Below are positions 35,201 to 44,251 of a DNA stretch of 64,000 bases, one piece after another. The notes under the pieces were generated by a model that saw nothing but the letters and a program-made list of their open reading frames with translations, did no database searches and was not told where the DNA came from. The DNA is from an uncultured Caryophanales bacterium (lineage in GTDB: Bacteria > Bacillota_I > Bacilli_A > RFN20 > CAG-826). The stretch spans positions 24,255-88,254 of the forward strand of contig CAMJPB010000002.1 of assembly GCA_946407815.1 (NCBI GenBank). Direction: 5' to 3'. The translations under genes and the position numbers were made by a program. Numbering within the stretch: the first letter of the stretch is position 1; each line of letters begins with the position of its first letter.

Positions 35201-36622
35201 TAAGATTTGATCAATACATTGCTCGATTGTTGGTTTATCTTTAACCATTTCATCGGTAATGTGAGTTTTTTCTTGAACTGCTTGTGGAATCTTTCTTTCT
35301 GGGTTCACAAGAAGTTGTAATGTTTTAACTATTTGCCCATTTTCAAAACGAATACCACCAAACTCGGTAATCTTGTCATATCTAGTTGAAAGACCAGTTG
35401 TTTCTAAGTCGAATACAACGTAAGTGGCCTTATTTAGCGGAATATCGACTGGATTAAGCGCGAAAGGTAGTTCGTCGTTTACCATGTAGAACTCAACGCC
35501 ATAAATGGCTTTAACGCCGGTTTTGCTTTGTGCCTTTTGTGCATCAGGGAATGATTGGACAACACCGTGGTCAGTAATAGCGATTGCTTTATGACCCATG
35601 TTTTTAGCAAGTTTAAAGTAATTATCGACTGAAGTTACACCATCCATTGCACTCATCTTAGTGTGTAAATGTAGTTCAACACGTTTTTCGTCTTCGTTAT
35701 CTGTTCTTAAAGAAGGTCCATCAATTACTTCAAGACTTCTAACATCAATGTTTAAGTTATTTCTGTAGTCTTTAGAAACATAACCTCTAACTCTAGCCCA
35801 ACTCTCATTTTTAAGAGATTCAAGGAAATCTGGAGTTAAATTTTCATTTTCCATGAGCTTAAGCGAAATAGCATTATCGCCTTTACCAAGACCACAAGTT
35901 AACATGGTTTTACCAGTTCTTATGATTTTTGGTTTATCAATGCCATAAAGTTGGCCTTCAATTTCAACATTTGTGGAATCTTCGTTAAGTGATGAAATAT
36001 CATCAACTTTTTTGTATGGAATGCGGTCTTTCCAAGACTGACTTGCATAAGGATTTTTCTCAAGTTCATGTCTCATTTCAGTGACTGAAGATTGGAAAGC
36101 TTTTAAGGTTCTTTCCTCATCTTCGGACATTTCTTTTTCGACAGGTTTTTCCTCAATAATTTTTGGAATTTCCTGGTTTTTCTCGAGAATTTTGTGTTCA
36201 ATCTTGAAATTGTAGTTTAAAAATTCAAGGAAAGAAGCGAAGTCTTTAAAGGTCTGTTCGTTCTTTTGTTTTTCCTCTTCACTATCGTAATAAACAGTGA
36301 TGACATTGCTTATTCCAATGAGCTTTAAGTTTGAGTTAAAGCGGCAATGTGAATAGTGCCAATCTCCGAATAATTTGGTGGCATCACTGGCGTTTGGTTT
36401 CTTTGTGTATGAAAACTTAATTGTGTAAGGATATTTGACTGTTTCTAAATGATTTTGGAATTCTTCCAAGTGTTCGTAAGTCCATGGCGTATCTTTAACG
36501 ATAAGCATGTCAATTTGATTACGGTTATATGCGTTACGAGTAACAATATCAAAATCCATGTCAAAACGATCGACATTTTCAATGCCGATAGATGATAAAA
36601 ATCTACGCATCTTATCGTTCAT
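32288..36622 (-). CDS. polC: DNA polymerase III alpha subunit, Gram-positive PolC
   Basis: A 1444-residue replicative polymerase. I take the ATG at 36622 (MNDKMRRFL) over an upstream TTG. In order it has an N-terminal domain, an OB fold (about 215-310), a PHP domain starting VELHLHTKMSAMDG near residue 324 and split by the DEDD 3'-5' exonuclease (VVFDLETTGLSTRYDKITEF), a zinc-binding segment (CPKCRHFEYSDD and CPVCGEKM), the catalytic palm with PDIDLNFPSDYQ, and fingers and helix-hairpin-helix at the end. Length and order are those of Firmicute PolC. It follows rseP by one base, without proS between them, unlike Bacillus. Confidence 0.98.
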   Translation of the reverse strand: MNDKMRRFLSSIGIENVDRFDMDFDIVTRNAYNRNQIDMLIVKDTPWTYEHLEEFQNHLETVKYPYTIKFSYTKKPNASDATKLFGDWHYSHCRFNSNLKLIGISNVITVYYDSEEEKQKNEQTFKDFASFLEFLNYNFKIEHKILEKNQEIPKIIEEKPVEKEMSEDEERTLKAFQSSVTEMRHELEKNPYASQSWKDRIPYKKVDDISSLNEDSTNVEIEGQLYGIDKPKIIRTGKTMLTCGLGKGDNAISLKLMENENLTPDFLESLKNESWARVRGYVSKDYRNNLNIDVRSLEVIDGPSLRTDNEDEKRVELHLHTKMSAMDGVTSVDNYFKLAKNMGHKAIAITDHGVVQSFPDAQKAQSKTGVKAIYGVEFYMVNDELPFALNPVDIPLNKATYVVFDLETTGLSTRYDKITEFGGIRFENGQIVKTLQLLVNPERKIPQAVQEKTHITDEMVKDKPTIEQCIDQILEFMDGAILVSHNITFDYGFIAETLKKMGREPFVKPAIDTLSLSRYLFPDASAHRLGNLSRNLGMDDYNDEEAHRADYDARILNEVWLAMLHRLQKVHGEAMLHSDLSKIKSTNAMLKHMRPAHVTALAKNEAGVKDLFELVSLSHIDYLADVPKIPKREIERLRSNLIIGSACQNGEIFEIERTRSKDDLLDAMKWYDFIEVQPADNYINLINRGQVSNIEQVKAYIADIVECADSLGKMVVATGDVHYANPEDKVSRDIYIAAKAVGGKFHPLHLRDASLPNPDQHFRTTREMLDAFYFLSPAKAKEIVVVNTNKIADSVEFMEPIHNKLEKPEIPNSDNMLNEACFNKARQLYGDEIPQDIVDRLNKELEGINGNGYSVTYYIAHEIIRRANEDGYMVGSRGSVGSSLAAFLYDVTEVNPLAPHYRCPKCRHFEYSDDPNCYSGSDLPEKKCPVCGEKMIHDGQEIPFETFLGFHAEKVPDIDLNFPSDYQAKAHNLTKDIFGEHNVFRAGTISTVADKTAFGYVRNYFEAKGVDPSSIPGERVAYMASHCTEVKRTTGQHPGGIVVLPKGRSIYEFTPIQYPADDKEADWFTTHLDYHAALDAQLLKLDLLGHVDPLALRLMSLMTGVDVKTIPLNDKKVISLFTSTKALNLSENYLKTKIGSSGLPEYGTETCRDILLKAKPKTFAEVVAVAGLAHGTNVWQHNQEDLIRNGTMDLHNCVAARDDIMRYLIAHKVASEVAFDTMEKVRKGKKIPEKYIPILKEAGIPQYYIDACNKIKYLYPKAHAVAYATMAVRVGYFKVYYPLEFYAVWFSARCDAYDIYTMLGGFQKTKERYEQLSRLLNDRTQKVVKKDQDIHDMLEVCIEMFERGFKFGNIDLYKSDATKFICDKENGALIPPFIVIDGLGEAAANSVVEARNNGEFKSKEDLLKRTKLNGTNVEDLDRLGVLKGLGESDQMSLFEFGLDL

Positions 36623-36623
36623 A

Positions 36624-37982
36624 TTAAATACCAACCAGTCTCAATATATCTAGAACAACTATCGCTATCATTAAGCCGAAAAGTAAAACTAATCCGATAA
36701 TAGACATGATCGTTTTAAACTTAGCAGGAAGTTTTTTGCGGGTAATGCCTTCAATTGCAGTTACAAGTAGCTGCCAGCCATCGAGCCCAGGGAAAGGCAA
36801 CAAGTTGAAGATTGCCAAGTTAATTGAGATTAAACCCCAGAAGTAGAGATAAGTTGAGAAAGCATAGTTTGCATATAAAGATGCAGAAGTGTCAAAAATT
36901 CCGACTATGCCAGACATATTTCTAATTCCGCCAGTAAAGAGAATCTTTAATCCTTTAAATACAGCACCAGCAGCATTCCCAAAATCTGAAAAAGTATTTC
37001 GCATTCTACTTCCAAAAGATGGCCACATTTTTTCTTTAGCAAACGAAAGCCCTATATCACTATATTCGATAATTGTTTTTGCACCCTCTTTTTTAAGTAC
37101 GCCGTTGATTTCTACAAGATTTAGTTCCTCACGCGCTGAAAACTTAAGGTGAGCAGTAAAATTAACATCTGTTTCAGGAACATATTCTTCCGCTTCAAAA
37201 TTAGGATAATAATTAGGAGAACCATCTTCAAGTGCCCATTTTTTTAAATCTGTTGCTAACTGGGTATCATATGTGAATGCGTCTTTGACTTCTTCGCGAG
37301 ATACTGCTTTATAGAGTAATATTCCGTCACTAAATTTTTGTTCGTTTTTATTACCGTTAAATCTCAATGCTAATACATAATGAGATGAATCGGCCAAAGT
37401 GACATTTGGATCAACGATATAAAAATAACTGCTATGGAAAATTTTATCATTATCCATGAACTCATAAACAAATGCACTATTTCCTTCTTCTTCATAAAAA
37501 GAAGGGACGTAAAATTCTAAGCGATCACCAGTATTTACGCCTGCATCATGAATTAGCGAACTCTCCTCAACAATAACTTTATTTGAACTGTAAATAAGAG
37601 GAAATGCGACATTAGAAATAAAAATTAGCAAAAATGCTAAAAGAGCATTTAAGATTACACCAGCACTTAAAATGATGGCTTTCTTCCATTTCTTAATGCC
37701 TTCAATTGATCTTTCAGGTGGAAGATCTTTGAATTCTGGATCATCTTCTCCGCCTTCACCATACATTGAAACGTAACCGCCTAAAGGAACGACTCTAATA
37801 GAGAATTTTGTCTCACCACCTTTTCTCTTTTTAGAGAAGATAGCAGGACCAAACCCAATTGAATACTCTTTACAATAAACTTTAAAAAGTTTAGCCATTG
37901 AAAGATGGCCTAATTCGTGAATGATAATAAGCGCGCTGAAAGAAAGAATGAAGAGAATAATTGAAACTATACTATCCCACAT
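36624..37982 (-). CDS. rseP: RIP zinc metalloprotease (site-2 protease)
   Basis: A 452-residue membrane protease that cuts membrane segments of anti-sigma factors and signal-peptide remnants. The start at 37982 (MWDSIVSIILF) places a hydrophobic segment and the zinc motif HELGH at the N-terminus. The second zinc residue is in NLLPFPGLDGWQL near the C-terminus. Between them is a long region of about 200 residues in place of a compact PDZ domain, with a weak PDZ signal only. It overlaps the dxr stop by 11 bases. Confidence 0.92.
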   Translation of the reverse strand: MWDSIVSIILFILSFSALIIIHELGHLSMAKLFKVYCKEYSIGFGPAIFSKKRKGGETKFSIRVVPLGGYVSMYGEGGEDDPEFKDLPPERSIEGIKKWKKAIILSAGVILNALLAFLLIFISNVAFPLIYSSNKVIVEESSLIHDAGVNTGDRLEFYVPSFYEEEGNSAFVYEFMDNDKIFHSSYFYIVDPNVTLADSSHYVLALRFNGNKNEQKFSDGILLYKAVSREEVKDAFTYDTQLATDLKKWALEDGSPNYYPNFEAEEYVPETDVNFTAHLKFSAREELNLVEINGVLKKEGAKTIIEYSDIGLSFAKEKMWPSFGSRMRNTFSDFGNAAGAVFKGLKILFTGGIRNMSGIVGIFDTSASLYANYAFSTYLYFWGLISINLAIFNLLPFPGLDGWQLLVTAIEGITRKKLPAKFKTIMSIIGLVLLFGLMIAIVVLDILRLVGI

Positions 37983-39126
37983 GTTCAGTCTCCTTTCTGA
38001 CGTATTTATCAAACATTTTTATAAATGGAAGTGACATATAAGAAGTCACAGGCATTAAGTCGACTACTTGTTTTAAGAAGTCGGCAATATCGCTAAATTT
38101 AATCTTGTCTTGTAAATATTTATTTACGAGTACTTCATTAGCAGCGTTAAGAGCAACAAGTTTAGCAACACCACCTTCAAGTGCTGTTTTGGCAATCTCG
38201 CAGCACGGATATCTACTTGGATCATACTCGTGGAAATGACAATCCTTGAGTTCCTCAAGAGACTTCACTTTTAACACTTCATAATCAACATTTCCTTCAT
38301 ACATCGCCCACTTAATTGGGTTATGCATATCAGGTTTTCCATAGTCCACTAAAAAGGTTCCATCATTAAGCTCAACTGCGGAGTGAACAAGTGATTCGTC
38401 ATGCATAATAACTTTAATTTTATCCAAAGGATAACCATAAAGATAAAATGCTTCAATAATCTCAAAACCTTTGTTCATCATTGTCGCGCAGTCAATGGTA
38501 ATTTTATTACCCATTTTCCAGGTCGGATGCTGTAAGGCACGCTCCGCCTTTACGCTTCCAAGCTCTTCAATAGGAACATTACGAAGCGCTCCACCAGACG
38601 CTGTAATAATTAACTGTTTAACATCCTCAGGTTTACACTTAGATAAGCATTTTGCTAAAGCAACATGCTCAGAATCGATCGGATAAAGCTTCCCTTTGCC
38701 GCGGATTAATAAATTATTAATAATTGTTCCGCCGGTAACTAAAGCTTCTTTATTCGCTAAGCAAAGAATTTTATTCTTTTTAAGGGCAATAATAGCGGGC
38801 TCAAGTCCAGAAAAACCAACTAAAGCATCAACGCACATGTCGTAATCAGCTTTCTTTGTTAACTTGGCTAACCCTTTCTTCCCTGAGTAGACTTTAACTT
38901 TTGGAAACTTCGCCTTAATATCTTTCGCGTGTTCCTCATCAATCACATAGACGTGTTTGATTGTATCAAAAGCTTCTAATATTTCGATTGCTTTCTCGTA
39001 TTTATGGCCTACTGAAAAAGAAGTAAGAATAAACTTATCTTTTGCTTCATTGATTATATCAATGGTTTGCCCGCCGATAGAACCAGAAGCGCCTAACAAA
39101 AGAACTTTTTTAGAAGCTGATTCCAT
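37972..39126 (-). CDS. dxr: 1-deoxy-D-xylulose 5-phosphate reductoisomerase
   Basis: A 384-residue enzyme of the MEP isoprenoid pathway, turning DXP into MEP with NADPH. The NADPH motif LLGASGSIGGQT is at residues 9-20, the metal and substrate motifs NKEALVTGG, DSEHVALAKCL and MNKGFEIIEA are all present. The start MESASKKVLL at 39126 lies just inside the cdsA end (17-base overlap). It supplies precursors used by UppS in the same cluster. Confidence 0.96.
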   Translation of the reverse strand: MESASKKVLLLGASGSIGGQTIDIINEAKDKFILTSFSVGHKYEKAIEILEAFDTIKHVYVIDEEHAKDIKAKFPKVKVYSGKKGLAKLTKKADYDMCVDALVGFSGLEPAIIALKKNKILCLANKEALVTGGTIINNLLIRGKGKLYPIDSEHVALAKCLSKCKPEDVKQLIITASGGALRNVPIEELGSVKAERALQHPTWKMGNKITIDCATMMNKGFEIIEAFYLYGYPLDKIKVIMHDESLVHSAVELNDGTFLVDYGKPDMHNPIKWAMYEGNVDYEVLKVKSLEELKDCHFHEYDPSRYPCCEIAKTALEGGVAKLVALNAANEVLVNKYLQDKIKFSDIADFLKQVVDLMPVTSYMSLPFIKMFDKYVRKETEHVG

Positions 39127-40177
39127 CGATACCCATTCCAAGAATTAAATTAATAAATATTATTAAACATGACACTAAAGCGGAGGCGAAGATGAGTGAG
39201 TCGATACGATCAAGTACTCCACCGTGTCCTGGTAGTAAGTTAGAGAAATCTTTAACTCCAAATGTTCTTTTAACTGCAGAGAAAACGAAGTCTCCAACGT
39301 CGGAAATTAAAGGAATTAAAATGGAAATGATAATTGGATAATAAAGATGAGCTAAATCAAATATTGGAAGAATTGGTTTTCCTTTAGCGGCTACTATAAT
39401 CGCAAATGTTGATGAAACAACAATTGAGAAAACAACACCACCGATGAAACCTTCCCAAGTTTTCTTAGGAGAAATTCTTTCGTTCATCTTGTGTTTACCA
39501 AATAATAAGCCAATGAAATATGCACCCATGTCATTAAAAATGACACCTAAAATAACGTAAATAATTAAGAACATTGATTGTCCATACTTAAATGACGTGG
39601 ATTTATAAAGTGTGTTAAAAACAACATATTCATTCTCGCCGTTCGAGACTAAATACTTTTCAAAGTAATAAAATGGCGAATAACGAAGGAACAATAATGA
39701 CTGCACTCCAATGGCAATAACTAAAATCATCGTGGAGAAGTAGAAAACATAGGCAATTGAGAAACTCTCAACCGCGAACGAAATAAGGAAATAAACGCTT
39801 AACATAAATGTTATAAGCATGATTGATAAGCGAATATCATGGAATGATTCAGGTAAAAATTTAGGGTTTTCAAAAACTTTCTCACTAGACGTAACAATCG
39901 CATTGATGTTTGTCTGGAACATTGTGTAATAGATAATTCCAGTGGTAAATACAATCGTTACAAAGTAAATAAGGATTCTAAGTAAACCTCTAACGTTACT
40001 AGCCTTAACAATTTCAAAGGCTGACAAAATTGTTACAACTACGCCAAAGAAGAAGAACCACCAGCCTCCTAAAACCATACAAGGGACGGAAATAAGGACT
40101 AAAAAGATGCCAGTAATGATTCTGGTAACTAATGATTTTTTAGTAGACTCAGACAAACTATTCGTCTTTATTTTCAT
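39110..40177 (-). CDS. cdsA: Phosphatidate cytidylyltransferase (CDP-diglyceride synthase)
   Basis: A 355-residue membrane enzyme that makes CDP-diacylglycerol for phospholipid synthesis. The C-terminal signature is clear: SPKKTWEGFIGG, then SDVGDFVFSAVKR and LPGHGGVLDRIDS. It is longer than the usual 260-280 residues because of extra loops between the first membrane segments. It overlaps uppS by 20 bases. Confidence 0.96.
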   Translation of the reverse strand: MKIKTNSLSESTKKSLVTRIITGIFLVLISVPCMVLGGWWFFFFGVVVTILSAFEIVKASNVRGLLRILIYFVTIVFTTGIIYYTMFQTNINAIVTSSEKVFENPKFLPESFHDIRLSIMLITFMLSVYFLISFAVESFSIAYVFYFSTMILVIAIGVQSLLFLRYSPFYYFEKYLVSNGENEYVVFNTLYKSTSFKYGQSMFLIIYVILGVIFNDMGAYFIGLLFGKHKMNERISPKKTWEGFIGGVVFSIVVSSTFAIIVAAKGKPILPIFDLAHLYYPIIISILIPLISDVGDFVFSAVKRTFGVKDFSNLLPGHGGVLDRIDSLIFASALVSCLIIFINLILGMGIDGISF

Positions 40178-40895
40178 TATTTAGCCCTCCATATCTTCTA
40201 TTACGTTTATTAAACTCGATTAAACAATCGACAAATTCTTTTCTTTTAAAATCAGGGAATTTAACTGGGGTGAAAACATATTCAGCGTAGGCAATTTGCC
40301 AAGGTAAGAAATTTGAAGTTCTAACTTCACCACTAGTTCTAATCATTAAATCAACATTAGGAAGTCCAGCTGTATATAAATGATTTTCCATAACTTGCTC
40401 ATTAATATCTTCTAAGGCTAATTTGCCTTCTTTAACTTCTTCTGCGATAAGTCTAGCGGCTCTAGTTAATTCCTCTTTTCCGCCATAGTTTAAACAGATG
40501 TTAAGAATAAAATTCTCATTGTCTTTTGACATCTCGATCGCCTTAGCGACAGTTTTTTGAGAATGCTTTGGAAGTCTAGAGACATCTCCAGACACCATAA
40601 CCTTGGTGCCTTCTTTCATCATTCTATCCATTTCTTTCTTAAAGAAGATGTCTAAATATTTAAATAAGAAAGTAATCTCAGCTTGAGGTCTTTTCCAGTT
40701 TTCAGTGGAGAAAGCGTAAAGCGAGACAACTTTGATGTCATAGTCTTTACAATACTCAAGAATCTCAATAATACGGTTGAAAGCTTCTTTGTGGCCCTCT
40801 GTACGAGAAAGACCACGCTCGTTAGCCCAACGACCGTTCCCGTCCATAATTATGGCTAAATGATTAATAGGTTTATTAAGCGAGATTTCTTTCAT
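40158..40895 (-). CDS. uppS: Undecaprenyl diphosphate synthase
   Basis: A 245-residue cis-prenyltransferase that makes the C55 lipid carrier for cell-wall polymers. Motifs IIMDGNGRWANERG, SLYAFSTENWKRP, NICLNYGGKEEL and DLMIRTSGEVRTSNFLPWQ are all present. I choose the ATG at 40895 (MKEISLN) because TATAAT lies 10 bases before it, so the transcript probably begins 2-4 bases upstream; an ATG at 40907 lies inside the -10 box. Its presence argues for wall polymers in this organism. Confidence 0.95.
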   Translation of the reverse strand: MKEISLNKPINHLAIIMDGNGRWANERGLSRTEGHKEAFNRIIEILEYCKDYDIKVVSLYAFSTENWKRPQAEITFLFKYLDIFFKKEMDRMMKEGTKVMVSGDVSRLPKHSQKTVAKAIEMSKDNENFILNICLNYGGKEELTRAARLIAEEVKEGKLALEDINEQVMENHLYTAGLPNVDLMIRTSGEVRTSNFLPWQIAYAEYVFTPVKFPDFKRKEFVDCLIEFNKRNRRYGGLNNENKDE

Positions 40896-40935
40896 ATGTG
40901 CGTTCATTATACACGAACGATAAAAACTCACGCAA
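40896..40935 (-). promoter_or_regulatory. uppS promoter with near-leaderless spacing
   Basis: On the minus strand TTGCGT (40935-40930), an 18-base spacer and TATAAT (40911-40906) end 10 bases before the ATG at 40895. No ribosome binding site fits between. Confidence 0.65.
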
Positions 40936-40998
40936 GAATATATGTGAAAATAATCCAAAAAATTCTTTAAATAAAGAAAAGAGAGGCATTAGCCCCTC

Positions 40999-41544
40999 TT
41001 ATATTGCCATAATTTCTTTTTCTTTTTCAGCAAGGATATTTTCAAGTTCTTTAGTGGATTCATCAGTAACTTTTTGAATTTCATCTAAGACTTGATGTTG
41101 AAGATCTTCAGTCATGTCATCGCTATCTTTGACTAAGTCAACGAAATCACGACGAATGTTACGAATAGCAACTTTTGCTTCTTCACACATTGCTTTACCT
41201 TTTTTAACAAGCTCACGACGAGTTTCTTCGGTTAATGGAGCAACTGTAATTCTAATGCAGTCACCTTCATTAATTGGATTAACTCCAATATTGGCTGCTG
41301 CTATAGCAGAAACGATAGATTTGACGTCTCCTTTATCATAAGGTTTGATAAGAAGTTGACGTGGCTCTGGAGATGAAACAGATGAGATTTGAGAAATATC
41401 GATCTTGTCTCCATAGTAGTCACATTGAATTCCTTGAAGCATTGCTGGTGAGGCTCTGCCTGTTCTTAGTCTAACGAGCTCATTTTTGAAAACTTCAATG
41501 GTTTTCTTCATGCTTTCTTTTGCTTCTAATGCAATTGCGTCCAT
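40999..41544 (-). CDS. frr: Ribosome recycling factor
   Basis: A 181-residue factor that splits post-termination ribosomes with EF-G. The family pattern LRTGRASPAML, INPINEGDC-like (GVNPINEGDCIRI), PPLTEE-like (APLTEETRRELVK) and RNIRRD is plain. It starts 5 bases after pyrH with an AAAGGA ribosome binding site. Confidence 0.97.
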   Translation of the reverse strand: MDAIALEAKESMKKTIEVFKNELVRLRTGRASPAMLQGIQCDYYGDKIDISQISSVSSPEPRQLLIKPYDKGDVKSIVSAIAAANIGVNPINEGDCIRITVAPLTEETRRELVKKGKAMCEEAKVAIRNIRRDFVDLVKDSDDMTEDLQHQVLDEIQKVTDESTKELENILAEKEKEIMAI

Positions 41545-41549
41545 AATTT

Positions 41550-42260
41550 TTATCCTTTCTTTATGGTTGTTCCAATATTTTCGCCTCTTGCTACTCTGGC
41601 AAAATTCTCGGTGTCATTCATGTTAAATACACGAACATCGATGTCTTTGTCTTTGAGCATTTCTACGGCGCTTAAATCCATAAATTTAAGGTCACGTTTA
41701 ATAATTTCAGAACATGTAATTTCTTTAAACATAAACGCTTCCTTGTTGTAGCGAGGATCATCGGAATATACTCCATCAACTCCGTTTTTTGCTATTAAAA
41801 TAGCATCTGAGTTAGTTTCAATAGCGCGAAGTGTGGCGCATGTGTCCGTTGTGAAGTACGGTTTTCCAGTGCCTGCTCCAAATAAAACAACGTATTTTTC
41901 TTTAAGATATTTTTCGGCAAGTTCCTTTGTATAAGTTTCGGTGAAAGTGACATTAACCGCAGATAAAACAACAGCCTTTTGTCCAATGGTGACAAGTGTT
42001 TCTTTTAAGGCGATACAGTTAATAACTGTGCCTAACATTCCCATGTAATCACCAGAGACACGGTCGATGCCTGTTTTCTCTACAAGAGAACCGCGGGCAA
42101 TATTTCCGGCTCCAATAACAACTGAAACTTCTGAACCTGCATCAACAATAGCTTTTACAGCCTTTGCTGTATTTAAAAGGGCCTCGCTATCAAGGATTCC
42201 GTCTTTTTTACCACCAGAGAGTGCTTCTCCAGAAAGTTTAAGTAAGATTCTTGAATACAT
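41550..42260 (-). CDS. pyrH: UMP kinase
   Basis: A 236-residue amino-acid-kinase-fold enzyme phosphorylating UMP. LLKLSGEALSGG, VIGAGNIARG, DYMGMLGTVIN and FGAGTGKPYFTTDT are diagnostic. It has a GAAAGGGG ribosome binding site and lies between tsf and frr as in most Bacilli. Confidence 0.97.
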   Translation of the reverse strand: MYSRILLKLSGEALSGGKKDGILDSEALLNTAKAVKAIVDAGSEVSVVIGAGNIARGSLVEKTGIDRVSGDYMGMLGTVINCIALKETLVTIGQKAVVLSAVNVTFTETYTKELAEKYLKEKYVVLFGAGTGKPYFTTDTCATLRAIETNSDAILIAKNGVDGVYSDDPRYNKEAFMFKEITCSEIIKRDLKFMDLSAVEMLKDKDIDVRVFNMNDTENFARVARGENIGTTIKKG

Positions 42261-42275
42261 AAGGCCCCTTTCAAA

Positions 42276-43142
42276 TTAATTAATTTGTGACATTACTTCA
42301 GCAGCAAAGTCATCTTTACGTTTTTCGATACCTTCGCCAACTGCGTAACGGATGAATTTAACGACGTTATTGCCTTTTTCTTTTAAGACTTGGGCAACAC
42401 TTTTTTCGCCATCAAGTAAATATACTTGAGCGCCTAAGACAGATTCAGCAAGTAATTTCTTAACTTTACCATCTGCGATACCATTAAGCATAGCTTCTGG
42501 TTTTCCAGCCATCTTAGGATCGTTTTTCATGTTTTCTAATGCGATTGTCTTTTCGTGAGCAATAACATCAGCAGGAATATCTTCCTGAGCAACATATTTA
42601 GGTGCGTTTGCAGCAATGTGCATAGCAAGTCCTTTTGCAAGTTCAGCATCGTCTTTTTCAAGAACAACTAAAGTTGCAATTTTACCACCCATGTGGACGT
42701 AAGAACCGAAACCTTGACCAGCTGACTTTTCGACAACTTCGAAACGTCTATAGTCAAGTTTTTCACCCATAGAAACAGTTGCATCTGTGAAGAGTTGAGC
42801 AACACCAGTTTTGGCTTCTTCAATTGATTTGTAGCCTTTGGCTAATGTTTCTTCTGCACAGTCTTCTGTAAGCTTGTGGAATTTTTCACCTTTAGCAACG
42901 AAGTCTGTTTCACAGTTAACTTCGAGAATGATTGCTTTGTCGCCTTTGGTTGCAACGTGTGCTAAACCTTCGGCAGCAATTCTGGAAGATTTGGCTTGTG
43001 CTTTTGCAATGCCTTTTTCTCTTAACCAGTCGATTGCTTTGTCGACATCTGAGCCAGTAGCTTCAAGTGCCTTCTTGCAATCCATCATACCTGCACCGGT
43101 ACGATCACGTAATTCTTTAATGAGTTCAATCATGCTTGGCAT
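42276..43142 (-). CDS. tsf: Elongation factor Ts
   Basis: A 288-residue nucleotide exchange factor for EF-Tu. The N-terminal UBA-like motif LRDRTGAGMMDCKKAL and the core signature ILEVNCETDFVAKGEKF are clear. It starts 2 bases after the rpsB stop; the end of rpsB supplies its ribosome binding site. Confidence 0.98.
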   Translation of the reverse strand: MPSMIELIKELRDRTGAGMMDCKKALEATGSDVDKAIDWLREKGIAKAQAKSSRIAAEGLAHVATKGDKAIILEVNCETDFVAKGEKFHKLTEDCAEETLAKGYKSIEEAKTGVAQLFTDATVSMGEKLDYRRFEVVEKSAGQGFGSYVHMGGKIATLVVLEKDDAELAKGLAMHIAANAPKYVAQEDIPADVIAHEKTIALENMKNDPKMAGKPEAMLNGIADGKVKKLLAESVLGAQVYLLDGEKSVAQVLKEKGNNVVKFIRYAVGEGIEKRKDDFAAEVMSQIN

Positions 43143-43144
43143 AA

Positions 43145-44251
43145 TTATTCTTCCTCTTTCTTTTCGGCTGCAGCTTTCTTTGCTGGAGCTTTCTTTGCTG
43201 GTTTTTCTTCAGCTTTTGCTTCTTCTGCTGGTTTTTCTTCTGCCTTTACTTCTTCAGCAGGTTTTTCTTCTGCTTTTGCTTCTTTGGCTTCGCCAGCTTT
43301 ACGAGATTCTTCTCTTTGTTTACGAAGAGCTTGCATCTTTTCGTATCTTTCTTGTTTTTCTTGACGTGCTTTACGGATAGCTGCGATTCTTTCAGCATTT
43401 TCTTTATCTGCTAATCTGACAGCATCTTTCATTGTTGCTTCTTCAAGTTCATCTTTGATGTAAGCAACTTCAGTAATTCCGCCTTTTGATTCAACAACTG
43501 CGTCTGCCATTAATTTGACGATAACAGTTAATGAACGAAGAGCATCATCGTTTCCTGGAAGGACATAGTCAACCATATCTGGATCACTATTTGTATCACA
43601 AATACCGAAGACTGGAATGTGTAATTTACGAGCTTCTGCAACAGCGTTGTGTTCCATCATTGGGTCACAAACAAAGACTGCATTAGGAATCTTTCTCATT
43701 TCTTTAATACCAGAAAGGTTCTTTGCGAGTTTTTCTTGTTCTTTCTTTAAAAGAGCAACTTCTTTCTTTGGAAGACGTTCATATGTGCCGTCAATTTCCA
43801 TTGTTTCGAGTTCTTTTAAACGACGAATTCTGGATTGAATTGTCTTGAAGTTGGTTAAGGTTCCACCTAACCATCTGTTTGTGATATAGAATGAACCGGA
43901 ACGTTGTGCTTCTGCTTCAACTAAAGCCTTTGCTTGTGGTTTAACACCGACAAATAAGACTTTACCGTTTTCATCAACGATTTTCTTTAATGCAATATAT
44001 GCTTCTTTTAAGCATTCTGCTGATTTGACTAAGTCAATAAGATAGATTCCATTACGAGCACCATAAATGTATTTGCCCATCTTTGGATTCCATTTTCTTG
44101 TGTGGTGTCCAAAGTGAACTCCACCTTCGAGTAATTTTCTAACGGTAATGATTTGTGCATTTTCGTCATGCATTACCATAGCCATGACGTTTTCTTCTGA
44201 AGGAGCTGCTTTTTCTTCAGCAACTGCTTCAACTTTCTTTTCTTCTGCCAT
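43145..44251 (-). CDS. rpsB: 30S ribosomal protein S2 with long charged tail
   Basis: A 368-residue S2, over 100 residues longer than usual. Residues 1-34 are an acidic leader (VEAVAEEKAAPSEEN), the S2 core begins at TVRKLLEGGVHFGHH and runs to about residue 262, and the rest is a low-complexity K/E/A tail with three KAEEKPAEE-type repeats ending in KKEEE. AGGAGG precedes the ATG. The tail probably lies on the ribosome surface; its role is unknown. Confidence 0.96.
   Translation of the reverse strand: MAEEKKVEAVAEEKAAPSEENVMAMVMHDENAQIITVRKLLEGGVHFGHHTRKWNPKMGKYIYGARNGIYLIDLVKSAECLKEAYIALKKIVDENGKVLFVGVKPQAKALVEAEAQRSGSFYITNRWLGGTLTNFKTIQSRIRRLKELETMEIDGTYERLPKKEVALLKKEQEKLAKNLSGIKEMRKIPNAVFVCDPMMEHNAVAEARKLHIPVFGICDTNSDPDMVDYVLPGNDDALRSLTVIVKLMADAVVESKGGITEVAYIKDELEEATMKDAVRLADKENAERIAAIRKARQEKQERYEKMQALRKQREESRKAGEAKEAKAEEKPAEEVKAEEKPAEEAKAEEKPAKKAPAKKAAAEKKEEE

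Noticed and set aside
36166..36200. Another CCC/GGG palindrome copy inside polC
   Set aside because: Only GGAATTTCCTGG is kept and the A/T tracts are not symmetrical; too weak to list as a feature.
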